From: Pseudoalteromonas aliena SW19
GTDB taxonomy: Bacteria; Pseudomonadota; Gammaproteobacteria; Enterobacterales; Alteromonadaceae
Length of the DNA: 64,000 nucleotides
Direction: 5' to 3'
Assembly: GCF_014905615.1 (NCBI RefSeq)
Contig: NZ_AQGU01000022.1
Coordinates: 310,001-374,000, forward strand
Part shown: positions 1-9,234 of the stretch, piece by piece
Layout: every line of letters starts with the position of its first letter
Numbering within the stretch: position 1 is the stretch's first letter
Position numbers and translations under genes: made by a program
Notes under the pieces: generated by a model
What the model saw: only the letters and a program-made list of their open reading frames with translations
Told to the model about the DNA's origin: nothing
The model's database searches: none

Positions 1-210
1 GGTGAATTCTCTGTTTCCGACCCTGTATCATCTACAATCGTGATGCTGTAATAAACATATTCTACACGATAATAAATTCTCTGGCACGTTTTCTACACAT
101 ATTAAGCTTATAATTTACAGGGTTTTGACTTAGATTAAGCTTTAACATGTTTTAAATGTACCACAGGCGTTGCTTTTAGGTGGTTAAATACGCTTTTTAA
201 TACATCCTTT

Positions 211-268
211 ATAGTATAAAATACGCGCCCTGAGTAAATTTGGTTTACTCAATGTTATTTTTTTAAGT
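211..268 (+). promoter_or_regulatory. engB leader with terminator-like hairpin
   Basis: An AT-rich promoter-like stretch (TATAGTATAAAAT, 211-223) is followed by an 8-bp perfect inverted repeat, TGAGTAAA (231-238) and TTTACTCA (244-251), with a 5-base loop and then a T-rich run (256-264). It looks like an intrinsic terminator or attenuator just ahead of the engB ribosome binding site TAGGAG (271-276). The promoter call is by eye only. Confidence 0.4.
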
Positions 269-281
269 TTTAGGAGAGCCT

Positions 282-947
282 GTGCTCAAATCTCGTATCA
301 AATATAATACTGCGTCTTTCGTAACAAGCGCTCCAGACATTACTAAATTACCTGCTGATACGGGAATTGAAGTTGCGTTTGCCGGTCGCTCCAATGCAGG
401 TAAGTCAAGTGCATTAAATGCATTAACAGATCAAAAACTAGCACGTACCAGTAAAACGCCTGGCCGTACTCAACTGATCAACACATTCGATTTAGCTGAT
501 GTTGACGATATGCGCCTTATCGATTTGCCAGGTTATGGTTTTGCTAAAGTGCCAATCGAAATGAAAAAGAAATGGCAAAAGTCGTTAGGTGAATATCTGC
601 AAAAGCGCCAAAGCTTAAAAGGTATCGTTATTTTAATGGATATTCGTCATCCTTTAAAAGATCTAGACCGCGATTTAATTAACTGGGCAATTGGTAGTGA
701 AATTCCAGTATTGGCGCTATTGACTAAAGCTGACAAACTTAAGCAAGGCGCACGTAAAGCGCAAGTACTGCAAGTTCGCCGTGAATTAAGTACGCTTGAT
801 GGGGATATAACAGTCCATGCATTTTCATCACTAAAAGGCACGGGCTTACCAGAAGTTGCTAAAAAGCTAGATGAATGGTTTTTGGGCCCTATCATAGCAG
901 TGCCACCTGCAGATAAAGCGACTGAGGAAACTAATCCAGACGCTTAA
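282..947 (+). CDS. engB: Ribosome biogenesis GTPase EngB (YihA/YsxC)
   Basis: This is a 221-residue TRAFAC GTPase of the EngB family, which acts in assembly of the large ribosomal subunit. The G motifs are in order: G1 GRSNAGKS (35-42), a TPGRTQ stretch (59-64), G3 DLPG (81-84), G4 TKAD (148-151) and a G5-like FSSLKG near residue 181. The start is GTG, supported by TAGGAG five bases upstream. Length is normal, with a short acidic tail. It is convergent with the DUF1285 gene, 10 bases away. In many gammaproteobacteria engB lies beside polA; here about 3.6 kb separates them. The identification is secure. Confidence 0.96.
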   Translation: MLKSRIKYNTASFVTSAPDITKLPADTGIEVAFAGRSNAGKSSALNALTDQKLARTSKTPGRTQLINTFDLADVDDMRLIDLPGYGFAKVPIEMKKKWQKSLGEYLQKRQSLKGIVILMDIRHPLKDLDRDLINWAIGSEIPVLALLTKADKLKQGARKAQVLQVRRELSTLDGDITVHAFSSLKGTGLPEVAKKLDEWFLGPIIAVPPADKATEETNPDA

Positions 948-957
948 TACGTCTGAA

Positions 958-1476
958 TTACGATAAATAAAACTGTTTACCAGCAGATTTAATAAAGTAG
1001 CCGAGCTTATCAGTCTCGGCTTTTTCAGCCCACTGATAAAATACGCTTCGCGCAACACGCGCACTACACCCATTAGGTAGCTTTAAATAAGGCACTTTTG
1101 AGCCTTTATAATCTTTCACATACAAAGGCTGCTGAGCGCTCACCAACCACAGCCTAGCCACATTATCGATGCAACACAAAACCTGCCCTTGTGCTGTATT
1201 TTCAAAACGCCAATCAACAATAATAAACGGTGCATCATCAACCGTTATTGTTATTTTTTCGACGGGTGTTTTTAAATAAAACAGCTCTTCTTCTTTACAT
1301 AATACAGAAGCAAATAGCTTTACCATGGCGAGGCGTGTTATTTCGCTGCCTTCGTAAAACCATTTACCTTCATGATTAATCACAATTGGCAACTCACCAC
1401 AATAAGTAGGCTGCCAACTATCAAAAGGTTTACTTGGCTCGCTTAATTGCTTGCTAAGCTCACTTAAAGAAATCAC
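958..1476 (-). CDS. DUF1285 family protein
   Basis: This 172-residue soluble protein matches the DUF1285 family by its overall pattern: an N-terminal motif with a glycine-rich WFYEGSEITR segment (about residues 40-49), a charged middle, and a C-terminal RSVFYQWAE helix. The function is unknown to me. The start is GTG and overlaps the YceI gene stop by four bases (GTGA, 1473-1476), so the two genes are probably translationally coupled and form one leftward operon. There is no signal peptide, unlike its exported partner. Confidence is high that it is a gene and fair for the family. Confidence 0.85.
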   Translation of the reverse strand: MISLSELSKQLSEPSKPFDSWQPTYCGELPIVINHEGKWFYEGSEITRLAMVKLFASVLCKEEELFYLKTPVEKITITVDDAPFIIVDWRFENTAQGQVLCCIDNVARLWLVSAQQPLYVKDYKGSKVPYLKLPNGCSARVARSVFYQWAEKAETDKLGYFIKSAGKQFYLS

Positions 1477-2060
1477 TGCTTTTTAAGTGTAATTGCAAAC
1501 GTAACAGGCACAGCTGTTGCTATTGAAGGTAAGCCCGCTAATTTCTGCAGCTGTTTAACACCTTCCGTTATACCAAAATCATCGCTATTAATAATAATAG
1601 GTGTAAATGATGACACCGTTAAATCTCCATTTTGCGTACTATTAACCAGTACATCAATTACTAATGGCTTTTTATTACCATGAAAATCAAGCTCAGCTTT
1701 AATACCCTTCAATACATATTGACCGGGCTTTTTAATATTACTCAGCTCTTTAGTTAAATTTGCCGTTAAAACGGCATTTGGAAATTTAGCCGCTTCAAAT
1801 AATAACGTTGTTAAACGTTCATTACGAATGGGGATTAAGGTTTCAGCTGATGTTAAATCAATACTAACGCTAAACTCACCTTTATCTGAAAGCATACCTT
1901 CGAGGTTAGTAAAATGGTGTGATTCAGCCACGGTATCTTTTTTAATCGAAACAAAACTCAACTGACTTTTATCATTTACTAATTGCCAGTTAGCTTGAGC
2001 GGCATTAGAAATAACCAAACTTGATAACGATAAACCTGCAATAGCTAACGCTTTAAACAT
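1473..2060 (-). CDS. YceI family periplasmic protein
   Basis: This 195-residue protein has a clear Sec signal peptide (hydrophobic residues 7-19, probable cleavage after AQA near residue 23). The mature part opens with the family feature WQLVNDKSQLSFVSIKK and continues as an all-beta lipocalin-like domain that in YceI relatives binds isoprenoid-like lipids. The IDLTSAETLIPIRNERL segment and the C-terminal FTPIIINSDDFGI segment are typical of the family. It is the first gene of a two-gene operon with the DUF1285 gene. The ligand and exact role are not shown by the sequence. Confidence 0.9.
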   Translation of the reverse strand: MFKALAIAGLSLSSLVISNAAQANWQLVNDKSQLSFVSIKKDTVAESHHFTNLEGMLSDKGEFSVSIDLTSAETLIPIRNERLTTLLFEAAKFPNAVLTANLTKELSNIKKPGQYVLKGIKAELDFHGNKKPLVIDVLVNSTQNGDLTVSSFTPIIINSDDFGITEGVKQLQKLAGLPSIATAVPVTFAITLKKQ

Positions 2061-2086
2061 AATGCACTCCTTAAATAAATATGAAT

Positions 2087-2232
2087 AACCTGAACTCTGG
2101 ATAATAAATTAATCTCAAACCGCTATTTTCAGCGCTAACTGCGTTGAATTTACTGAACACCTCTGGCTAGAGAAAAATAAATTTAAATATCATTATGGTC
2201 CAATGTGTTACCTCTTAACTAGAGTTTAGGTT
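2087..2232 (+). repeat. Dispersed 146-bp repeat with AACCTGAAC ends (copy 1)
   Basis: The element starts AACCTGAAC (2087-2095) and ends in a mutated GTTTAGGTT (2224-2232), so its tips are inverted repeats. The reverse complement of 47731-47881 matches it along the whole length, with about 11 mismatches in the first 108 bases and a few-base indel near the far end. It holds no reading frame. The form (about 150 bp, terminal inverted repeats, intergenic) fits a non-autonomous MITE. I see no clear target duplication here. Confidence 0.75.
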
Positions 2233-3689
<1,457 letters not shown>

Positions 3690-3692
3690 ATA

Positions 3693-4493
3693 ATGTTTCG
3701 TTCATACTTTGTAGGGCTTGTGTTTATTATCACGGCCCTTGTTATTAGTTATTTTATCTTTCAGCCTAACAAGCAGACTCTTCCGCCAGATGTGAACATT
3801 CCAACGGCTGTTGATGATATGTTTGACCACATTATTCTAGCTGAGCAAGAACACGATAATTTTAGCATTACGCAAACACAGCAAGCCTGCACGCAAATAC
3901 AACAATGTAAAAAACACGCGGCTTTATTTGCCCGTTATTTAAGCTTTAAAGAAGCCATTGCTGAACTACAAAATTCGCTAAACGGTTTATCGCTATCGGA
4001 ACAATTAAAAGAGATGCTTGCGGTTCAAAGCCAATACTTTAACGACGATGAGATTGCGCTACTATTTGATGATGATAATCAGTGGCAACGCTATACCATT
4101 GCTAAACTCGAGATCAATCAAGATCGCCATATTAATGATGAGTTAAAGCAACAATTATTAGCAAACCTTGAGGGAGCATTACCTGAACACCTTACTCAAG
4201 CGCTAAAACCAAGCAAGCAGTTAAACGCATTAAATAATGAACTTGAACAAGCACTTATTAGTCAGGATTATAACCAGCTCGCTGGAGAGTTTGGTGATGC
4301 TGCCGCAACACGCTTAATTAACTTGCAACAACAACGCCTGCAATGGCAGAGCCTAAACTTACAATTAGTAACTCAAATTGATCAATTAAATAAGCAATAC
4401 ACTGGGCAACAAGCTCAACACATGATCACAGCTTTACTTGATGAGCATTTGACAACAAACCAAAAACGACGATTTTTGGCAATTAACCCATAA
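3693..4493 (+). CDS. Lipase-specific foldase (Lif/LipB chaperone)
   Basis: This 266-residue protein has an N-terminal membrane anchor (residues 7-23), then a proline-containing linker and a long helical periplasmic part rich in Gln, Leu and Glu. The MFDHIILAEQE segment (residues 44-54) resembles the conserved RxxFDYxxSAxGE motif of lipase foldases, though it is diverged. The Lif family folds its cognate lipase in the periplasm before secretion. It is shorter than most relatives, with a reduced linker. Start is three bases after the lipase stop, so the pair is an operon. Function is inferred strongly from position plus fold pattern. Confidence 0.85.
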   Translation: MFRSYFVGLVFIITALVISYFIFQPNKQTLPPDVNIPTAVDDMFDHIILAEQEHDNFSITQTQQACTQIQQCKKHAALFARYLSFKEAIAELQNSLNGLSLSEQLKEMLAVQSQYFNDDEIALLFDDDNQWQRYTIAKLEINQDRHINDELKQQLLANLEGALPEHLTQALKPSKQLNALNNELEQALISQDYNQLAGEFGDAAATRLINLQQQRLQWQSLNLQLVTQIDQLNKQYTGQQAQHMITALLDEHLTTNQKRRFLAINP

Positions 4494-4495
4494 AA

Positions 4496-4524
4496 AAATA
4501 ACGCGGCAATTAGCCGCGTTATTT
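4496..4524. terminator. Bidirectional terminator between lif and polA
   Basis: A GC-rich stem, ATAACGCGGC and GCCGCGTTAT with loop AATTA, is flanked by an A-run on the left and T-rich bases on the right. It lies between two convergent genes and can serve both. Confidence 0.85.
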
Positions 4525-4539
4525 ATAGCTTAAAATCAA

Positions 4540-7275
4540 TTAATGAGCCTGCTCCCAGTTATCACCTTCATCAGCTTCAACTATGAGCGGCACATCAAGT
4601 GCAGCTGCTTGTGACATAAGTTCACAAATATGTTTTGTGTATTGTGCCGCGCACTCTGTTTTGATTTCAAATACCAATTCATCGTGTACCTGCATTAGTA
4701 GCTTAATCGTATTTGGCGCTTGTTCATGTACCCAGCGGTTAACACTCAGCATTGCCTTTTTAATAATATCAGCGGCAGTGCCTTGCATTGGTGCGTTTAT
4801 AGCAGCACGTTCGGCTCCTTTTCTGCGCGCGCCATTACGTGCGTTTATTTCTGGTAAATGTAAGCGACGACCAAATATAGTTTCAACGTAGCCATTTTCA
4901 GCCGCTTTCTCGCGTGTTGTTTCCATATAATCAAGCACACCAGGAAAGCGCTCAAAATATTTATCTATATAATGCTGTGCTTCGTGGCGTGGCACATCTA
5001 ATTGACGCGCTAAACCAAATGCAGACATACCATAAATTAAGCCAAAGTTTACTGCTTTAGCCTTACGGCGCATATCGGTAGTTACATCATCAAGCTCAAC
5101 ACCAAATACTTCAGCGGCAGTTGCACTATGTACATCTAAGCCGTTAGCAAATGCACTTAATAGACCTTTGTCTTGTGAAAGATGCGCCATAATACGCAGC
5201 TCAATTTGACTGTAATCCGCAGCGACAATTTTGTAACCATCTGCGGCTATAAACGCTTCACGAATACGGCGTCCTTCTTCTGAGCGAATTGGAATATTTT
5301 GTAAATTAGGATCCGTTGAGCTTAAACGCCCCGTGGCTGTTACGGCCTGATGATAAGAGGTATGCACACGCTGGGTTTTCTCATTCACCATTAATGGTAA
5401 TTTATCGGTGTACGTTGATTTAAGCTTTGATAAACCACGGTGCTCTATAATTACTTTAGGTAACGGATAATCATGAGCAAGCTCTTGCAATACTTCTTCT
5501 GCGGTAGAAGGTGCACCTTTAGGCGTTTTTTTGATAATCGGCAGCTCAAGTTTTTCAAACAACAATACTTGTAGTTGCTTTGGAGAACTTAAGTTAAATG
5601 GTTCGCCTGCTATTTCAAACGCTTCTTTTTCAAGCTCAATTAAACGCTCACCTAAGCGCTGGCTATGCGCTGCAAGCATGTTGCTATCGATTGCAACACC
5701 GGTGCGTTCAATATCAGAAATCACGCTAACAAGTGGCATTTCTATATCTTCGAATACAGATTTTAGCTTTTCATCTGCCGCTATTTTTGGCCAAAGCACC
5801 TCATGTAGGCGCAAAGTAATATCGGCATCTTCTGCAGCATATGGCGCTGCTTTTTCAAGTTCAATTTGATTAAAGGTAAGCTGCTTTTTACCTTTACCAG
5901 CAATATCTTCAAAGCTAATATTTTTATGGCCGAGGTATTTAAGAGCTAGCGAGTCCATGTCGTGGCGCGTGCCCACACTATTGAATACGTACGACTCAAG
6001 CATAGTGTCAAACTTAATGCCATTTAGCGCAAAACCTGCATTAGCTAATACGCTTTTATCGTATTTAAGGTTTTGCCCTACTTTAGCTTTGTTTGCATCT
6101 GCCAAAATTGGACCCAATTTTTGCATTACAAATTCAAGGCTTAATTGTTCTGGTGCACCCGGGTAGTCATGCGCTACCGGCAAATAAGCAGCTTCACCCG
6201 CTTTTACGGCAAAGCTCATGCCCACCAATTGCGCTTTCATGTAATCGAGGCTTGTTGTTTCAGTATCAAACGCAAATAACTCAGCACTATTTAATTGATC
6301 TATTAATGTATCAAACTGCGCTTGCGTCAAAATCGTTTCGTAATGAGCATCTTCTACTTTTGGTAATTCAGTAGCTTCGGTAGGTACTGCTAAGTGACCT
6401 TCAGCATCTTTAGGGTTATCAAGTAACTCAGCTAACCAACGACGGAATTCGCACTCACCATATAATGCAATTAATTCGTCTTTGTTAGGCTCTTGAAGTT
6501 TGAATGTATCAAGATCAGATTCCACTTCAACATCGCACTTAATAGTTGCAAGTTCGTAGCTTAAAGGCAGATGATCAAGCGCAATTGCTAACTTTTCACC
6601 TATTTTACCTTTAATCTCACTGGCGTTATCCATTACACCTTGAAGAGAGCCATACTTTTCTAACCATTTAACCGCAGTTTTAGGGCCACAACCTTCAACG
6701 CCCGGAATGTTATCAACCTTGTCGCCCATTAATGCTAAGTAATCAATAATAAGTTCGGGGCCTACACCAAACTTTTCAACCACGGTGACGGGATCTGAAA
6801 TACTGTCGGTCATCGTGTTTATTAGCGTAACGTGTTCATTAACAAGCTGCGCCATATCTTTATCGCCAGTAGAGACGAGTACATGGCGCTTTTGCTCTGA
6901 TGCTATACGTGCAAATGTACCAATAACATCATCAGCTTCAACGCCTTCAATACTAATTAGCGGAAAGCCCATCGCTTTAATAATACTGTGTATCGGTGCT
7001 ATTTGAGTGCGTAAGTCATCCGGCATTGGCGGACGATTTGCTTTATATTCGCTGTACATATCATTACGAAACGTTTTGCCTTTAGCGTCAAATATAACCA
7101 CCATATGTGAGGGATCATATTGCCTGATCAAGCTTTTAAGCATATTGATCACGCCATAAATAGCGCCCGTAGCCTCACCTTTAGAATTAGTTAAATGCGG
7201 CGGAGAATGATAAGCACGAAATAAATATGACGAGCCATCAACTAAAATAAGTGGGTTTTCGGGGATCTGAGCCAT
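4540..7275 (-). CDS. polA: DNA polymerase I
   Basis: This is a full-length Pol I of 911 residues. The N-terminal 5'-3' exonuclease domain (about 1-290) begins with the conserved LILVDGSSYLFRAYH. The 3'-5' exonuclease carries FAFDTETTSLD, so proofreading residues are present. The polymerase domain has the motif A stretch DYSQIELRI and motif C QVHDELVFE. The frame is open back to a TTG at 7299, but the ATG at 7275 gives the family-typical start MAQIPENPL and has AGGA upstream, so I use it. It is a single-gene unit facing away from elbB and is used in replication (Okazaki fragment) and repair. Confidence 0.98.
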   Translation of the reverse strand: MAQIPENPLILVDGSSYLFRAYHSPPHLTNSKGEATGAIYGVINMLKSLIRQYDPSHMVVIFDAKGKTFRNDMYSEYKANRPPMPDDLRTQIAPIHSIIKAMGFPLISIEGVEADDVIGTFARIASEQKRHVLVSTGDKDMAQLVNEHVTLINTMTDSISDPVTVVEKFGVGPELIIDYLALMGDKVDNIPGVEGCGPKTAVKWLEKYGSLQGVMDNASEIKGKIGEKLAIALDHLPLSYELATIKCDVEVESDLDTFKLQEPNKDELIALYGECEFRRWLAELLDNPKDAEGHLAVPTEATELPKVEDAHYETILTQAQFDTLIDQLNSAELFAFDTETTSLDYMKAQLVGMSFAVKAGEAAYLPVAHDYPGAPEQLSLEFVMQKLGPILADANKAKVGQNLKYDKSVLANAGFALNGIKFDTMLESYVFNSVGTRHDMDSLALKYLGHKNISFEDIAGKGKKQLTFNQIELEKAAPYAAEDADITLRLHEVLWPKIAADEKLKSVFEDIEMPLVSVISDIERTGVAIDSNMLAAHSQRLGERLIELEKEAFEIAGEPFNLSSPKQLQVLLFEKLELPIIKKTPKGAPSTAEEVLQELAHDYPLPKVIIEHRGLSKLKSTYTDKLPLMVNEKTQRVHTSYHQAVTATGRLSSTDPNLQNIPIRSEEGRRIREAFIAADGYKIVAADYSQIELRIMAHLSQDKGLLSAFANGLDVHSATAAEVFGVELDDVTTDMRRKAKAVNFGLIYGMSAFGLARQLDVPRHEAQHYIDKYFERFPGVLDYMETTREKAAENGYVETIFGRRLHLPEINARNGARRKGAERAAINAPMQGTAADIIKKAMLSVNRWVHEQAPNTIKLLMQVHDELVFEIKTECAAQYTKHICELMSQAAALDVPLIVEADEGDNWEQAH

Positions 7276-7388
7276 GGTGAATTTGGATCCTAAATGCAAA
7301 AAATTAAGGTAATTATAAGCATGCCATAAGGTAGTAAATAAAACGACAGAGAATTACTGCTTATCGTGTTATTAAAACTAGAGCAAGC

Positions 7389-7409
7389 TGTGGATAAGTG
7401 TGTAGATAA
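7389..7409 (-). promoter_or_regulatory. Two DnaA-box-like sites upstream of polA
   Basis: TGTGGATAA at 7389-7397 is a perfect reverse copy of the TTATCCACA DnaA box. TGTAGATAA at 7401-7409 differs by one base and lies 12 bases on. A third near match, TGTGGAAAA, is at 7518-7526. Binding is inferred from sequence alone. Confidence 0.45.
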
Positions 7410-7430
7410 CAGCCACAAGCTATCCTCCCA

Positions 7431-7448
7431 AAGCATTTTAAAATGCTT
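7431..7448. repeat. 18-bp perfect palindrome in polA/elbB gap
   Basis: AAGCATTTTAAAATGCTT is a perfect palindrome, 22 bases to the right of the DnaA-box-like pair. It could be an operator for a dimeric regulator. No regulator is identified. Confidence 0.4.
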
Positions 7449-7798
7449 AGAAAATACTTTAACTACTTGTTTTTGTTTAAAAAAGATAATACGAGGTTCT
7501 TTTTTTATTATTTTAAACCAATGTGGAAAAAGGTTTTTTAATAACCGTTTATATTGTTACTCACTTTGATTATTCCTATCCATTTGAATAACCGGAGGAG
7601 TATTCTAGCATAATGGATCAAAGATCATAGCGATCCTTTATACTTTTTTTCATAGAGTATAACTAGCGAATGGCATATACCGCGCAACAACTTACTTAGC
7701 GAACGTTTTTTATACTAAATTTTATTTAAACGAAAAATTTCGTCCATGTTAAACTTCAAACTATACACCTAGAAAATTCAATTAAGGAGCACAGAAGC
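7449..7798. other. Rest of the polA/elbB divergent gap
   Basis: This AT-rich divergent region should carry the elbB promoter. It holds runs of T (for example 7500-7507), a third DnaA-box-like site, an imperfect repeat TTATAC...GTATAA (7638-7662), and a very short frame ATGGATCAAAGATCATAG at 7612-7629 preceded by GGAGGAG. I do not support that frame as a gene. Confidence 0.4.
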
Positions 7799-8446
7799 AT
7801 GAAAAACGTAGCTGTAATATTAGCAGGGTGTGGCGTATACGATGGTAGTGAAATTAATGAAGCAATTTTAACTTTGTTACACATAGCTAAAAATGGTGCC
7901 ACTTATCAATGTTTTGCACCGGATATCGAACAACTTCACACAGTTAATCATTTAACCGGCGAAGTAATGACTGATAAACGAAATGTATTAACTGAAGCCG
8001 CTCGCATTGCGCGAGGTGAAGTCAAATCACTGATTGAGCTCGATATTACTCAGTTTGATGCGCTAATTGTTCCTGGTGGTTTTGGCGCTGCGAAAAACTT
8101 ATGCAACTTTGCCGTTAAAGGCATTCAAGCCTCTATTAATAATGACGTACTTAATGCTTGTAAAGCATTTGCTCAAGCAAAAAAACCTGCTGGTTATATG
8201 TGTATTGCACCGGCTTTAATCCCTTTTATTTACAACAATGCTCAACTTACTATTGGCAACGATCCTGATACTGCACAAGCACTTAGCTTATTGGGCGCAA
8301 CACATATTAACTGCGAGGTTAATAATGTCGTTATTGATCAATCGAACAAACTAGTGACTACACCTGCTTATATGTTGGCTCAAACTATTCTTGACGCAGA
8401 TGCTGGGATCGAAAAGCTTGTTAGTAGCGTATTGGCTATAAACTAA
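7799..8446 (+). CDS. elbB: ElbB, DJ-1/PfpI-family glyoxalase-like protein
   Basis: This 215-residue protein belongs to the DJ-1/PfpI superfamily and has ElbB hallmarks: an N-terminal GCGVYDGSEINEA (residues 10-22), PGGFGAAKNLC (92-102) and the nucleophile elbow with Cys135 in YMCIAPALIP. E. coli ElbB was linked to isoprenoid production and shows weak glyoxalase activity; the true substrate is not known. The start ATG has AAGGAG nine bases upstream. Length matches the family. It stands alone, divergent from polA. Confidence 0.92.
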   Translation: MKNVAVILAGCGVYDGSEINEAILTLLHIAKNGATYQCFAPDIEQLHTVNHLTGEVMTDKRNVLTEAARIARGEVKSLIELDITQFDALIVPGGFGAAKNLCNFAVKGIQASINNDVLNACKAFAQAKKPAGYMCIAPALIPFIYNNAQLTIGNDPDTAQALSLLGATHINCEVNNVVIDQSNKLVTTPAYMLAQTILDADAGIEKLVSSVLAIN

Positions 8447-8634
8447 CTTTGATCTTAAGATCGTTTACTTGTTTATAATTAACTACGTTTATTTTATTGC
8501 TAAACAAAAAGAAAAAATTATTAAATTTATTGCGTTAACGCAAAAAGTATTCAGTTTTATTAATAAAAACGTCTCTTAGCATTTTATAAATTGCGCCAGA
8601 GAGTTATAATCGGTTCAATTTCCGTCATCTATAT

Positions 8635-8648
8635 CGTGATTGATCACG
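8635..8648. promoter_or_regulatory. Inverted repeat ahead of cytochrome c5 gene
   Basis: CGTGATTGATCACG is a perfect inverted repeat (two 6-base arms around TG), 26 bases before the cytochrome start codon. Its spacing fits neither the CRP nor the FNR consensus, so the regulator is unknown. Confidence 0.35.
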
Positions 8649-8673
8649 TTCAAATCGAAGTGGGCAAAGCAAA

Positions 8674-9069
8674 ATGAAAAAATTAACAGCTGCAGCATTA
8701 TTATTGCTAGCAACCACCGCATACGCACAGCCATATGATAACTCTATGACTGAAGATGCAATTAAAAAACGTCTCGCGCCAATTGGTGCAGTATATCTTG
8801 AAGGTGATAAAGCCGCTGCAGCTGCCGTACCTACTGGCCCCCGTTCTGGCGAACAAGTATATCAAAGCTCTTGCTTTGCATGTCATGGCACAGGCGCATT
8901 AGGTGCACCAAAATCAGCTGACGATTGGGCTCCACGTATAGCCAAAGGTAAAGATATTTTACTCGATCATGCACTTAACGGATTCAACGCAATGCCTCCT
9001 AAAGGTACATGTATGGATTGTTCTGATGATGAAATTAGCGCAGCTATCGATTTTATGTCATCTAAATAA
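8674..9069 (+). CDS. Cytochrome c5 family protein
   Basis: This 131-residue periplasmic cytochrome has a signal peptide (cleavage near AYA, residue 18) and a single heme site CFACH. The C-terminal part carries AMPPKG, whose Met is the likely axial ligand, and then the CMDC pair that is characteristic of cytochrome c5 and forms a disulfide. Cytochrome c5 is an electron carrier between the bc1 complex and terminal oxidases or reductases. It is a monocistronic unit with its own terminator. Confidence 0.93.
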   Translation: MKKLTAAALLLLATTAYAQPYDNSMTEDAIKKRLAPIGAVYLEGDKAAAAAVPTGPRSGEQVYQSSCFACHGTGALGAPKSADDWAPRIAKGKDILLDHALNGFNAMPPKGTCMDCSDDEISAAIDFMSSK

Positions 9070-9090
9070 ACAAAATGTTTTTAAAATAAA

Positions 9091-9118
9091 AAGGTTTACC
9101 GACAGGTAAGCCTTTTTT
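9091..9118 (+). terminator. Terminator of cytochrome c5 gene
   Basis: AAGGTTTACC and GGTAAGCCTT pair around GACA, followed by a T-run. It lies 21 bases after the stop codon. Confidence 0.85.
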
Positions 9119-9234
9119 AATGCCTAATTTAGCACTTTTAGCGACTACTTTACGATAATATCAACTTGACGGTGAACGCTAAAAATGAAAGTATAAGGCT
9201 AATAACTATACAATAAAAATAGCCGGTTACATCA

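Noticed and set aside
1..51. Short open frame at the left edge ending in TAA (GEFSVSDPVSSTIVML)
   Set aside because: Only 16 residues, not recognised, and other frames are also open; cannot be told from chance.
647..1073. Antisense frames over engB and DUF1285
   Set aside because: They are shadows of well-supported genes on the other strand.
7389..7409. Replication origin at the DnaA-box pair
   Set aside because: No dnaA, dnaN or gidA nearby, too few boxes and no AT-rich unwinding repeats; a regulatory site is more likely.
7612..7629. Six-codon leader peptide ATGGATCAAAGATCATAG after GGAGGAG
   Set aside because: Very short, not followed by an attenuator-like structure, and elbB starts 170 bases on.
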